From an uncultured Aquimarina sp. (lineage in GTDB: Bacteria > Bacteroidota > Bacteroidia > Flavobacteriales > Flavobacteriaceae), in assembly GCA_947498455.1 (NCBI GenBank), contig CANMKK010000017.1, forward strand, positions 46,861 to 110,860: a stretch of 64,000 nt of DNA, written 5' to 3'. Under the pieces are notes generated by a model. The model saw only the letters and a program-made list of their open reading frames with translations, was not told the origin of the DNA and ran no database searches. Position numbers and translations under genes: made by a program. This document shows positions 34,432 to 43,190 of this stretch, in pieces. Within the stretch, counting starts at the first letter, position 1, and each line of letters starts with the position of its first letter.

Positions 34432-35106
34432 CTATGCTTTCTTAGCTAGTAAGCTAACTCTAAGCTCGATATCATCATTGATGAATTTGTCTCCTAAATT
34501 GTCAAAAATTGACTTAGAACCATAATTTACTCCCCAGTCAGTACGATTAATTGTAAATATATCACTAGAAATTCTTACCGCATCAGCTTCTACTGATGTT
34601 GTGGCAGGAAAAGAAATATTCTTCTTAATTCCTTTTATTGTAAGGTTACCTTGGATAATAGTTTTTCCATTTTCTTCAGAAATACCAGTTAGATCAAAAG
34701 AAGCAGTAGGAAATTTAGTAACATTAAAGAAATGATCAGCTCCTTCACCTTCACCTAGTCCTTTCAGGTGCCCTTCAAGACTCGCTTTGTCATCACCTTC
34801 AAGATCGGTTACAGCAATAGTCTTCATGTCAATTGTGAAAGTTCCACTCTGGATAGTTCCTTCTAAGGTTTTTAATGATCCGCTAGTAATATTTAAAGTA
34901 CCTATATGCTGACCAGTTGGCTTTTTACCAACCCAGTTTATCAAACTCGAGGATGGATCTATGTTATATGTTACAGCAGTGGCTGGAGCTTTTATTTCTT
35001 TTTCTGCTTCAGTAGCTTTAGTTTCATTTTTTTTCTCCCCTTTACAAGATACAGCAGTTACTATAAGTGCAGTAATTGCAAATAGATTAATTAATTTAGT
35101 TTTCAT
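34432..35106 (-). CDS. YceI family lipid-binding lipoprotein
   Basis: A 224-residue protein with a lipobox VSC (Cys21), a short Lys/Glu-rich linker, and a YceI beta-barrel domain (about 45-222). Landmarks are INWVGKKPTGQHIGTLNI at the start of the domain, GTFTIDMKTIAVTDLEGDD, LEGHLKG, FPTASFDLTGI, GNLTIKGIKKNISFPATTS, and FTINRTDWGVNYG. YceI proteins bind polyisoprenoids such as ubiquinone precursors; export and anchoring put this one at a membrane surface facing the periplasm. Its ligand is unknown. Confidence 0.92.
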   Translation of the reverse strand: MKTKLINLFAITALIVTAVSCKGEKKNETKATEAEKEIKAPATAVTYNIDPSSSLINWVGKKPTGQHIGTLNITSGSLKTLEGTIQSGTFTIDMKTIAVTDLEGDDKASLEGHLKGLGEGEGADHFFNVTKFPTASFDLTGISEENGKTIIQGNLTIKGIKKNISFPATTSVEADAVRISSDIFTINRTDWGVNYGSKSIFDNLGDKFINDDIELRVSLLAKKA

Positions 35107-35223
35107 ATATACTATAATTTACAGTTAAATTAATTTTCAAAATTATTTCATTAAACAAGGAATAGTCTTAAATATATATTAAAATATTCCTGTGACATTA
35201 TGACATTTATTCAAAAATGGCAG

Positions 35224-35231
35224 TACTTTTG
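35224..35231 (+). promoter_or_regulatory. -7 promoter box of grpE-dnaJ
   Basis: TACTTTTG matches TAnnTTTG and lies 38 bp before the grpE ATG. I saw no CIRCE-type inverted repeat nearby. Confidence 0.5.
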
Positions 35232-35269
35232 CAACTTCAAAAATTAAACTTATAAAAGGTACTAGTTAC

Positions 35270-35812
35270 ATGAGTAAGAAAAATAAAAATACAGAAGATG
35301 TAAAAGATCAGGTAGAAGAGGTACTTGATACGGTAATAGAAGATACAGAGACTGAAGAAGTAGATGTTGAAGCACAGCTCAAAGAAGATCTTGAAAAAGA
35401 AAAAGATAAATTTTTAAGACTTTTTGCAGAGTTTGAAAATTATAAAAAACGTACTTCTAAAGAAAGAATAGAATTATTCAAGACAGCGGGTCAGGATATA
35501 TTACAATCTATGCTGCCAGTATTAGATGATTTCGATAGGGCTATGAAAGAGATCGAGAAATCACAGGATAAAGATCTTATCGTAGGAGTAGAACTTATTC
35601 ATAATAAATTAAAGGAAACTTTAAAAGGTAAAGGTCTGGCAGAAGTAGAAGTTGCTGCTGGTGATACATTTAATGCAGATGATCATGAAGCTATTACTCA
35701 GATTCCTGCACCGAGTGATGACCTGAAAGGGAAAATTGTAGATATTATAGAAAAAGGATATAAATTGGGAGATAAAGTAATTCGCTTTCCTAAGGTTGTA
35801 ACCGGTCAATAA
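35270..35812 (+). CDS. grpE: Nucleotide exchange factor GrpE
   Basis: A 180-residue cochaperone that releases ADP from DnaK. An acidic N-terminal tail (residues 1-35) leads to a long coiled coil, then the dimer core with [30 protein letters not shown], and the C-terminal beta-wing with [46 protein letters not shown]. All parts of the family are present. dnaJ follows after 7 bp, making the usual two-gene unit. No heat-shock operator was found upstream. Confidence 0.96.
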   Translation: MSKKNKNTEDVKDQVEEVLDTVIEDTETEEVDVEAQLKEDLEKEKDKFLRLFAEFENYKKRTSKERIELFKTAGQDILQSMLPVLDDFDRAMKEIEKSQDKDLIVGVELIHNKLKETLKGKGLAEVEVAAGDTFNADDHEAITQIPAPSDDLKGKIVDIIEKGYKLGDKVIRFPKVVTGQ

Positions 35813-35819
35813 AAAGTAT

Positions 35820-36938
35820 ATGAAGGAAGATTTTTATGACATATTAGGTGTTAGCAAAGGAGCATCTGATTCGGAAATTAAAAAGGCATACCGTAAAAAA
35901 GCGATAGAATATCATCCCGATAAAAATCCTGGTGATGCTACTGCAGAAGAAAAGTTTAAAAAAGCGGCAGAAGCTTATGAGGTGTTGAGTGATCCGGATA
36001 AGAAAGCGCGTTATGATCAATTTGGTCATCAAGCATTCGAAGGCGGCGGCGGTTTTGGCGGTGGCGGAATGAATATGGATGACATATTCAGTCAGTTTGG
36101 CGACATCTTTGGCGGTGGTGGTTTTGGTGGCTTTGGCGGTTTTGGCGGAGGCGGAGGAAGACAGCGCCGGGTAAAAGGTAGTAATCTTCGTATTCGTGTA
36201 AAACTAACATTAGAAGATATCGCTAATGGAGTAGAGAAGAAAATAAAGGTAAAAAGAAAGATACAGGCTCCTGGTACAACCTATAAGACCTGTGGTACTT
36301 GTAAAGGTGCTGGTCAGGTAACCAGAGTTACCAACACAATCTTAGGGAGAATGCAGACATCTTCTGCTTGTCCAACTTGTGGAGGGGCAGGACAATCTAT
36401 TGATCATAGACCTTCTGATGCCGATGGGCAAGGACTTAAAGTGTCTGAAGAAACCGTAAGTATAAAAATACCTGCAGGTGTAGAAGATGGAATGCAACTT
36501 AAAGTGTCAGGAAAAGGTAATGAAGCTCCAGGAGGTAGTGGTATCGCAGGAGATTTGTTAGTAGCTATTGAAGAGCTAGATCATCCTTATTTACAAAGAG
36601 AAGGAGACAATTTACATTATGATCTTTATGTTAGTTTCTCTGAAGCGGCTTTAGGAACATCAAAAGAAATTGATACTGTATCAGGAAAAGTACGTATTAA
36701 GATAGAAGAAGGAGTACAGAGTGGTAAAATACTTAGATTAAGAGGTAAAGGGATTCCTAGTATCAATGGATATGGAAAAGGAGATCTATTAGTACATGTG
36801 AATGTATGGACTCCTAAAACATTGAATAAAGAACAAAGGGATTTTTTCGAAAGAATGTCTAATGATGACCATTTTTTACCCAACCCGGATAGCAAGGATA
36901 AGTCTTTTTTTGAGAAAGTAAAAGATATGTTTTCATAA
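35820..36938 (+). CDS. dnaJ: Chaperone DnaJ with two-repeat zinc finger
   Basis: A 372-residue Hsp40. The J domain (1-70) has the HPD motif (residues 32-34) that stimulates DnaK. A Gly/Phe-rich linker (about 78-118) follows, then a cysteine-rich region and two substrate-binding beta domains ([43 protein letters not shown]). Only two CXXCXGXG repeats are visible (CGTCKGAG and CPTCGGAG), where the canonical protein has four. I recall this reduced finger in other flavobacteria. One zinc site may remain. It is 7 bp downstream of grpE. Confidence 0.95.
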   Translation: MKEDFYDILGVSKGASDSEIKKAYRKKAIEYHPDKNPGDATAEEKFKKAAEAYEVLSDPDKKARYDQFGHQAFEGGGGFGGGGMNMDDIFSQFGDIFGGGGFGGFGGFGGGGGRQRRVKGSNLRIRVKLTLEDIANGVEKKIKVKRKIQAPGTTYKTCGTCKGAGQVTRVTNTILGRMQTSSACPTCGGAGQSIDHRPSDADGQGLKVSEETVSIKIPAGVEDGMQLKVSGKGNEAPGGSGIAGDLLVAIEELDHPYLQREGDNLHYDLYVSFSEAALGTSKEIDTVSGKVRIKIEEGVQSGKILRLRGKGIPSINGYGKGDLLVHVNVWTPKTLNKEQRDFFERMSNDDHFLPNPDSKDKSFFEKVKDMFS

Positions 36939-36988
36939 TAAAATAATGCGTTTTTTTGTTTGTTGCGAATCAAATAAAGTTATTAACG

Positions 36989-37015
36989 TTTGATTAAGAA
37001 AAATTTGTATATTTG
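36989..37015 (+). promoter_or_regulatory. Promoter of the orphan unit after dnaJ
   Basis: TATATTTG at 37008-37015 matches TAnnTTTG. TTTG at 36989-36992 may serve as the -33 element, but the spacer is 15 nt, shorter than usual. Confidence 0.5.
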
Positions 37016-37021
37016 AAACAT

Positions 37022-37105
37022 CACTAATACATCTAGTGATAATTTTTCTTTTTCATAGCAATTTTTTCCCATCCTTAATACTCGTATTCAGGGTGGGTTT
37101 TGTTT
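37022..37105 (+). ncRNA. Candidate small RNA of about 84 nt
   Basis: From the predicted start it forms hairpin TCACTA/TAGTGA (37021-37026 with 37034-37039), a single-stranded U-rich stretch, and ends at a strong terminator. There is no ORF of useful length. A T-rich unpaired stretch of about 25 nt lies between the stems. I do not recognise a family; downstream gene transcription begins 250 bp later. Confidence 0.4.
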
Positions 37106-37107
37106 TT
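37068..37107 (+). terminator. Terminator of the orphan unit after dnaJ
   Basis: CCCATCCT (37068-37075) pairs with AGGGTGGG (37090-37097) with an inner AATA/TATT stem and CTCG loop, followed by a T-rich stretch. Confidence 0.75.
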
Positions 37108-37360
37108 ATATAGATCCATTTTTTCTATTAGTAAAAACGTACTATTATAGATAGTATGAAACGAACTTCTATAGTGATATATTATAAAATTTAAATAGAT
37201 CAGGAAATGTGCTTAGAAATAGTATCATTAACTTTCAAAAAGGAATAAATCAGGTCTTAATATAATATGAATAAAATTTATTTATAGGGAGGAGGTTTTA
37301 TTTCCTGAATATTTTGATTTAATTAGCACGTTTTTTAGTTTTTAAAATTAAACCTACTTT

Positions 37361-38290
37361 ATGACCAATCTTTTAGAGGTACAACAGGCAACAAAACAGT
37401 TTGGAGATTTTATTGCTCTTAATAAAGTTTCAATTGCCGTACCTAAAGGTAGTATTTTTGGATTATTAGGACCTAATGGGGCTGGTAAAACTACTTTGAT
37501 AAGAATTATAAACCAAATCACACTTCCTGATTCTGGTAATGTTTTCTTAGACGGAAGTCCATTGCAATCACATCATATTAGAGATATAGGTTATTTGCCA
37601 GAAGAAAGAGGGCTATATAAGTCAATGAAAGTAGGAGAGCAAGCTTTATATCTGGCACAATTAAAAGGATTGAGTAAAAAAGAAGCCAAAGAACGTCTGA
37701 GGTATTGGTTCGAAAAATTTGAAATTACCGATTGGTGGGATAAAAAAATACAGGAACTATCCAAAGGAATGGCACAAAAGGTACAATTTATTGTAACCGT
37801 TCTTCATAGGCCAAAATTATTAATATTTGACGAACCTTTTAGTGGATTTGATCCAATAAATGCTACCGTAATTAAGGACGAAATATTACAATTACGGGAT
37901 GAAGGTGCAACGGTTATCTTTTCTACGCATAGAATGGAAAGTGTAGAAGAATTATGTGATCATATCGCATTAATCCATAAATCAAATAAAATATTAGAAG
38001 GAAAAGTTTCTAATATCAAAAGAGAGTATAAATCAAACACTTTTGAAGTTGGTTTGTTATCTGAGAATAAAGATGCATTGCAAAGCGAATTAGCGGATAA
38101 GTTTTGTACTGAACCCGCAAATTTTAAAGCCATTGATGATCAGCTAAAACTAAAAATATCATTGGATAAGGAAACTTCGTCCAATGACCTTTTAAGATAT
38201 TTATCAGATAAGGCAACAATAGTACGCTTTAATGAGATGATACCAAGTGTCAATGAGATATTCATCAAAACAATTACAGAAAATGAGTAA
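37361..38290 (+). CDS. ABC transporter ATP-binding protein (NatA-like)
   Basis: A 309-residue ATPase. Walker A GLLGPNGAGKTT (about residues 34-45), Q-loop NQITLPDSG, signature LSKGMAQKVQ, Walker B LLIFDEPFSGFDP, and switch His in IFSTHRMES are in place. A C-terminal DUF4162-type extension (about 215-309) follows. It pairs with the downstream permease whose start overlaps the stop by 8 bp, as in NatAB-type Na+ or drug exporters. Substrate is unknown. Confidence 0.92.
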   Translation: MTNLLEVQQATKQFGDFIALNKVSIAVPKGSIFGLLGPNGAGKTTLIRIINQITLPDSGNVFLDGSPLQSHHIRDIGYLPEERGLYKSMKVGEQALYLAQLKGLSKKEAKERLRYWFEKFEITDWWDKKIQELSKGMAQKVQFIVTVLHRPKLLIFDEPFSGFDPINATVIKDEILQLRDEGATVIFSTHRMESVEELCDHIALIHKSNKILEGKVSNIKREYKSNTFEVGLLSENKDALQSELADKFCTEPANFKAIDDQLKLKISLDKETSSNDLLRYLSDKATIVRFNEMIPSVNEIFIKTITENE

Positions 38291-39593
38291 TCTACAATTA
38301 ATCATAAGAAGAGAATTTGTTGCTCGTGTTCGCAATAAGACGTTTATCGTGATGACATTTTTGAGTCCCTTTATAATTGTAGGGATGGTAGGGCTAATAA
38401 TTTGGTTAACAACATTAAATAATGATGAGGTCAAAGAAATAGCCTATATAGATGAAACAGGTTTATTCGAGACAGATTTTAAGAGTTTCGATAATATAGA
38501 CTATGTGAATTATACCAATGTAAAGTTGGAAGCAGCAAAGGATTCGGTAATCTCTAATAAGATGTATGGACTATTGTATATTCCTAAGAAAGAGTCTACT
38601 AATAGTTTAGCAGAGTCTATTCAGTTTTATGCAGATGAATCACCCAATTACTCAATTCTGAATACTATAGAAAGTATTATAGCTAGTAAGTTAACAAATC
38701 AAAATTATAAAGCAAAAGGGATTGATCTAACCACTATCGAAAATGCCAAAGCCAGAGTAAATATTAAGATTGAAAACTTCTCCGGTGAGAAAACATCTAA
38801 ATTGTCGAATATTGTAAAAATGATTTTTGGCGGCGCAGCAGGCTATTTATTAATGATGTTTATCATTATTTATGGTAATATGGTAATGAGATCTGTAATT
38901 GAAGAAAAAACCAATCGTATTATCGAAATTATTATTTCTTCTGTAAAGCCTATGCAACTGATGTTAGGCAAAATTTTAGGGACTTCTTTTGCAGGAATTC
39001 TTCAGTTTTTTATATGGGTGATTTTAGGTGGAGTTTTATTATCCATAGGAATGTTTGTATTGGTTGGAGATATAGATCAAAGCAATATGCAAGAAGCACT
39101 TAAAGTGATGGAAGATACACAAGGAGGTATTGTAGCTAATGTTACCGAATTTTTAATAGAAATACAGACCTTACCCCTCTTAGAGTTAGTGTTTTTCTTT
39201 TTGATCTATTTTGTAGGAGGATATTTTTTATATAGTTCTATTTACGCAGCTATCGGTGCTGCAGTAGATAGTGAGACGGATTCCCAACAATTTATGTTGC
39301 CTATTATACTACCATTGATGCTAGGGATTTATGTTGGTTTTTTTGCAGTAATAGAAAATCCTCACGGAACCGTATCTACTATATTTTCTATGATCCCATT
39401 GACATCTCCGATAGTTATGCTCATGCGGATACCTTTTGGTGTACCTTGGTGGGAAATATTAATATCTATCATAATTCTAATAGGAAGTATTATTTTTATG
39501 GTATGGCTGGCAGGGAAGATTTATAGGATAGGTATATTAATGTATGGTAAAAAGCCTAGTTATAAAGAATTGTTTAAGTGGCTAAAATACTAG
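38283..39593 (+). CDS. ABC transporter permease (NatB/ABC-2 type)
   Basis: A 436-residue membrane protein started at ATG 38283, which overlaps the stop codon of the ATPase by 8 bp. The N-terminus RREFVARVRNKTFIVM leads to a first helix, then a large extracytoplasmic domain (about 55-185), and five more helices in the C-terminal half (GYLLMMFIIIYGNMVMRSVIEEKTNRIIEIIISSVKP, GTSFAGILQFFIWVIL and others). The EEKTNRIIE motif matches ABC-2/NatB permeases. It likely forms a homodimeric exporter with the ATPase. An MscS channel follows 1 bp later. Confidence 0.9.
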   Translation: MSNLQLIIRREFVARVRNKTFIVMTFLSPFIIVGMVGLIIWLTTLNNDEVKEIAYIDETGLFETDFKSFDNIDYVNYTNVKLEAAKDSVISNKMYGLLYIPKKESTNSLAESIQFYADESPNYSILNTIESIIASKLTNQNYKAKGIDLTTIENAKARVNIKIENFSGEKTSKLSNIVKMIFGGAAGYLLMMFIIIYGNMVMRSVIEEKTNRIIEIIISSVKPMQLMLGKILGTSFAGILQFFIWVILGGVLLSIGMFVLVGDIDQSNMQEALKVMEDTQGGIVANVTEFLIEIQTLPLLELVFFFLIYFVGGYFLYSSIYAAIGAAVDSETDSQQFMLPIILPLMLGIYVGFFAVIENPHGTVSTIFSMIPLTSPIVMLMRIPFGVPWWEILISIIILIGSIIFMVWLAGKIYRIGILMYGKKPSYKELFKWLKY

Positions 39594-39594
39594 T

Positions 39595-40512
39595 ATGATT
39601 CAGGAAGAAATAAAAGAACAGGTAGGAGAAATTACGGATCAAGTAAAAGAAGTAATAGAAGAGAATGTATGGGGTACTATCAAACATTTTCTTGACTTTG
39701 AAATTTTTCATATAGGAGCGGATGATCACCCGATTATTCTTACTGTGGGGCTCTTATTGTTCGTGCTTTTTATATTACTATCCACTTCCTTTTCCCTGAG
39801 AGCCATTAAAAAAATAGTTACTCGTAAGCTTCAGAATGAAGATAAATTAAAATTTGCCTCAGTTTTTTCGTTTGCAAAATATTTTATTTACATCATTGTT
39901 ATTCTTATTACTTTAGATAATATTGGTTTCAATATTACTGCCATTTTTGCTGCTTCTGCAGCTTTATTGGTTGGTGTCGGTTTAGCATTACAAACGCTAA
40001 TTCAGGATATTATTTCAGGAATTTTTATTTTTTTAGATCAAACGGTTCATGTGGGTGATATTATAGAAATTGATGAAAAAATTGGTAGAGTAGAAGAGAT
40101 AAAACTTAGAACTACTCGCGCCGTAACTTTAGATAATAAAGTATTGATTATACCCAATCATAAATACTTAACATCTACCTTATATAATTGGACACAAAAT
40201 GGGTCAATTACCAGAGAATCTGTAGAAATAGGAGTGGCATATGGTAGCAATGTAGAATTAGTAAAGGAGCTTTTATTAAAGATAGCATTGGATAATAAAA
40301 AAATATTAAAAGAGCCAGAACCAGTCGTACTTTTTACAGATTTTGCCGATAGCTCTTTAAACTTTAAATTGATATTTACGATGAATGATAGTTTTCAATC
40401 ATCCCTTCCTAAAAGTGAAATTAGATTCGAAATCGATCGCCTGTTTAGGGAGCATAATATTAGTATTCCTTTTCCACAAAGGGAAGTTACAATTATCAAA
40501 CAAAATAATTAA
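39595..40512 (+). CDS. MscS family mechanosensitive ion channel
   Basis: A 305-residue inner-membrane channel. Three helices are visible (about 45-70, 95-117, and a pore helix ASAALLVGVGLALQTLIQDIISGIFIF), the last with the Gly/Ala pattern of the MscS pore. The beta domain follows with VGDIIEIDEKIGRVEEIKLRTTRAVTLDNKVLIIPNHKYLTSTLYNWTQ, and the alpha/beta domain VEIGVAYGSNVELVKELL. Channels of this class release solutes on hypo-osmotic shock. The acidic helical N-terminus (1-30) is an addition. It begins right after the ABC permease stop, so is likely in that operon. Confidence 0.92.
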   Translation: MIQEEIKEQVGEITDQVKEVIEENVWGTIKHFLDFEIFHIGADDHPIILTVGLLLFVLFILLSTSFSLRAIKKIVTRKLQNEDKLKFASVFSFAKYFIYIIVILITLDNIGFNITAIFAASAALLVGVGLALQTLIQDIISGIFIFLDQTVHVGDIIEIDEKIGRVEEIKLRTTRAVTLDNKVLIIPNHKYLTSTLYNWTQNGSITRESVEIGVAYGSNVELVKELLLKIALDNKKILKEPEPVVLFTDFADSSLNFKLIFTMNDSFQSSLPKSEIRFEIDRLFREHNISIPFPQREVTIIKQNN

Positions 40513-40546
40513 GTCAAAAAAAATGGTATATTCTAAGATATAAGAA

Positions 40547-41449
40547 ATGAATATAAAAAACCTAATCGTTATATGCATACTGATAAGTTGTTTTAACTTT
40601 ACAGTACACTGTCAGGATACTAATTTAGCAAGGTTAGAATATACCAACATTCCACAGTCTAAAAGTGATAATGCATATAGTCGTTTCGGGTTTTCCGGAA
40701 ATTATCCTATTAAATTAAATGATAAAGGGAGCTACCTAGTGCTATCTTTTGAGTATCGTTTTAATCATTTACAACTAGAGGACCCTATAGCAATCGATAA
40801 AAAAGAGGATTTGCAAGATTTTCAAACATTCGGATTTGAAGTAGGATACACTTATAAGATGAAAAATGATTGGAGATTTGGAGCAAAATTAGGTACAAGA
40901 ATCTCATCAAATTTTGAGTCTTCTGGAGTAAAAGGAAATGATTTTAGATATACAGGATCTTTGTTTTTTGTAAAAAAATATGGAAAAAAAGATGACCCAA
41001 TTATGGCTCGATTAGTATTAGGACTTCGTTATACAACACCTGCTAGTATTATGTATCCACTTCCAATTATTAATTATTACAGAAAATTTCATCCTAAATG
41101 GGCGTATGCTCTCGGTACCCCAAAAACAAGTATTAAATATTTTTTTAATGATAAAAATACGATGCAGGCATTTGTTGGATTAGATCGTTTTTATGGTAAT
41201 GTGCAGAATAACAGGGTGTTTGTAGATGATGGAGGGAATGCAAAAGTGATAGATAATGCTTCCATGCTTATCTTCAATGGAGCATTAGGATATGAATTTT
41301 ATTTTACGGAACATTTATTGTTCTTTACATATGGAGGGTATACGTTAAGTAATGAAATTAGGTTTCGAGATAAAAACCAAAAAAATATACTCACTATAAA
41401 TGATAAAAACACGTTTTATATAAGAGGTGGAATTAAATTAAAACTATAA
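40547..41449 (+). CDS. Outer-membrane-type hypothetical protein
   Basis: A 300-residue protein with a signal peptide (residues 1-22, ending VHC) and repeated amphipathic strands separated by short turns, such as YLVLSFEYRFNHLQL, FGFEVGYTYKMKNDWRFGAKLGTRIS and FFTYGGYTLSNEIRF. It ends with a strand FYIRGGIKLKL, typical of an outer membrane beta-barrel. I do not recognise the family. Its stop overlaps by one base the ATG of the sigma-54 regulator (TAATG), so the two genes are coupled and may share a role in envelope control. Confidence 0.7.
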   Translation: MNIKNLIVICILISCFNFTVHCQDTNLARLEYTNIPQSKSDNAYSRFGFSGNYPIKLNDKGSYLVLSFEYRFNHLQLEDPIAIDKKEDLQDFQTFGFEVGYTYKMKNDWRFGAKLGTRISSNFESSGVKGNDFRYTGSLFFVKKYGKKDDPIMARLVLGLRYTTPASIMYPLPIINYYRKFHPKWAYALGTPKTSIKYFFNDKNTMQAFVGLDRFYGNVQNNRVFVDDGGNAKVIDNASMLIFNGALGYEFYFTEHLLFFTYGGYTLSNEIRFRDKNQKNILTINDKNTFYIRGGIKLKL

Positions 41450-42612
41450 TGGCAAAAATATTAGTGATAGAAGATGAAGCCGCAATCCGTAGAGTGCTGG
41501 TTAAAATATTATCAGAAGAAAATGATAAATATAAGGTGTTTGAAGCTGAAGATGGATTGTCTGGAGTAGAAAAGATCAAGGGAGAAGATTATGATTTGGT
41601 ATTATGTGATATCAAAATGCCAAAAATGGATGGGGTAGAAGTTTTAGAAGCGGTTAAAAAAATCAAACCCGAAATCCCCATGATTATGATATCCGGTCAT
41701 GGAGATTTAGATACTGCCGTTAATACAATGAGGTTAGGAGCTTTTGATTACATTTCTAAACCACCTGATCTTAATAGGTTATTAAATACGGTTCGTAATG
41801 CATTAGATAGGAAAGAATTAGTTGTAGAAAATAAGATGCTAAAAAAGAAAGTGTCCAAAAGCTACGAAATGATAGGAGAATCTGAAGCAATTTCGGATAT
41901 TAAAAACATAATAGAAAAAGTGGCTCCCACAGATGCTAGAGTACTTATCACGGGACCAAATGGAACAGGAAAAGAGCTTGTTGCACATTGGATACATCAA
42001 AAAAGTGAACGCTCTAAAGGACCAATGATTGAGGTTAACTGCGCTGCCATACCAGGAGAATTAATAGAAAGTGAATTATTTGGTCATGTAAAAGGAGCTT
42101 TTACCTCTGCTAATAAAGATCGTGCAGGTAAATTCGAAGCTGCTAATGGAGGTACTATTTTTTTGGACGAAATAGGTGATATGAGCCTTTCTGCACAGGC
42201 AAAAGTATTAAGAGCATTACAAGAAAATAAAATACAACGAGTAGGGAGTGATAAAGACATAAAAGTGAATGTACGAGTTGTAGCAGCTACTAATAAGAAT
42301 CTAAAAAAAGAAATAGCAGATAATAAGTTTAGAGAAGATTTATATCATAGGTTAGCTGTAATTCTTATTAAGGTACCTGCATTAAACGATAGAAGAGAAG
42401 ATATTCCATTATTAGTAGACTATTTTACTAGTAAAATATCAAATGAGCAAGGTTCTCCAACTAAAAGCTTTTCTGATAAAGCAATAAAGCAATTACAACA
42501 ATACGATTGGACAGGAAATATTAGAGAATTACGAAATGTGGTAGAGAGACTTATTATTTTGGGAGGGAAAGAAGTTAGCGAAGAAGATGTTAAACTTTTT
42601 GCAGCCAAGTAA
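41449..42612 (+). CDS. Sigma-54-dependent response regulator without DNA-binding domain
   Basis: A 387-residue NtrC-type protein. The receiver domain (1-118) has phosphoacceptor Asp54 in CDIKMPKMDG and Lys in DYISKPPDL. The AAA+ domain (about 145-385) has Walker A GPNGTGKE, the sigma-54-contact loop ELFGHVKGAFTSA (GAFTGA with one change), Walker B TIFLDEIGDM, and the R-finger region FREDLYHRL. It ends at NIRELRNVVERLIILGGKEVSEEDVKLFAAK. The Fis-type HTH that should follow is missing, so it must act on sigma-54 without its own DNA site, or bind through a partner. Confidence 0.93.
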   Translation: MAKILVIEDEAAIRRVLVKILSEENDKYKVFEAEDGLSGVEKIKGEDYDLVLCDIKMPKMDGVEVLEAVKKIKPEIPMIMISGHGDLDTAVNTMRLGAFDYISKPPDLNRLLNTVRNALDRKELVVENKMLKKKVSKSYEMIGESEAISDIKNIIEKVAPTDARVLITGPNGTGKELVAHWIHQKSERSKGPMIEVNCAAIPGELIESELFGHVKGAFTSANKDRAGKFEAANGGTIFLDEIGDMSLSAQAKVLRALQENKIQRVGSDKDIKVNVRVVAATNKNLKKEIADNKFREDLYHRLAVILIKVPALNDRREDIPLLVDYFTSKISNEQGSPTKSFSDKAIKQLQQYDWTGNIRELRNVVERLIILGGKEVSEEDVKLFAAK

Positions 42613-42658
42613 GTAGGGTTTCTGTTTTACGACATATCTTTAATACTTTAGCCCCTAG

Positions 42659-43177
42659 ATGAAGAAAGTTCTTTTTTTATATTTATTTCTGATACCTCTG
42701 GTAATTAGTGCTCAATATGATCCAGGAGCTCTTAATTATGGATTCGTAGGTGTAAAAACATTTGGAGTTTCTGATGAAATAGGATTAGGAGCAAGAATAG
42801 AGTATGCTACTAATTGTTATACAACATACCTTGGAGAATATAATCGTTTTTTTTCTATAGGAGAAGAAAAAGAGTCCAGTGCATACAATGAAATAGCACT
42901 AGGAGTGAATTTGATTTTATTTAATTGGTATCCAACAACAATTACTGCAGGAATAGGGTACTTAGGAAACGATTCGTCTATTTTTGAAGATATTGAAGAA
43001 GATGCTTTTCTTGCTTTTAGAACAGGTGATTTTAACCACGGAGCACAAATAAAATTAAGAGCCTTGCATCAGATTTCTATACCGATGCATATCTTTGCAG
43101 AACTAAATATTAAAAGTTTAGGAAGAAAGTATGATACCTTTCTTATTGGCTTTAGTTATGATTTTAATGCCAGATAA
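42659..43177 (+). CDS. Exported hypothetical protein, tandem paralogue A
   Basis: A 172-residue secreted or outer-membrane protein with a signal peptide (ending VISAQ) and about eight amphipathic strands. It shares the pattern YNEI/LG, GNDS, FNHGAQIK-R, PMHIFAELNIKSLGRKYDTF, and G-FSY with the next gene, so the two are tandem duplicates. Its small barrel-like shape suggests an outer membrane protein. I do not recognise the family. It lies 46 bp after the sigma-54 regulator and may be its target. Confidence 0.7.
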   Translation: MKKVLFLYLFLIPLVISAQYDPGALNYGFVGVKTFGVSDEIGLGARIEYATNCYTTYLGEYNRFFSIGEEKESSAYNEIALGVNLILFNWYPTTITAGIGYLGNDSSIFEDIEEDAFLAFRTGDFNHGAQIKLRALHQISIPMHIFAELNIKSLGRKYDTFLIGFSYDFNAR

Positions 43178-43190
43178 TTGATCTATTTGT

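Larger units (their letters stand above)
36939..37360. other. Intergenic stretch after dnaJ with an orphan transcription unit
   Basis: About 420 bases without a supported protein gene. It holds a promoter box, a short hairpin and a strong terminator on the plus strand (candidate small RNA). From about 37110 to 37360 there is AT-rich sequence leading to the ABC transporter gene, with no other feature I can support. Confidence 0.55.

Noticed and set aside
35107..35269. CIRCE-type heat-shock operator in front of grpE-dnaJ
   Set aside because: No 9-bp inverted repeat with 9-bp spacer of the CIRCE kind was found.
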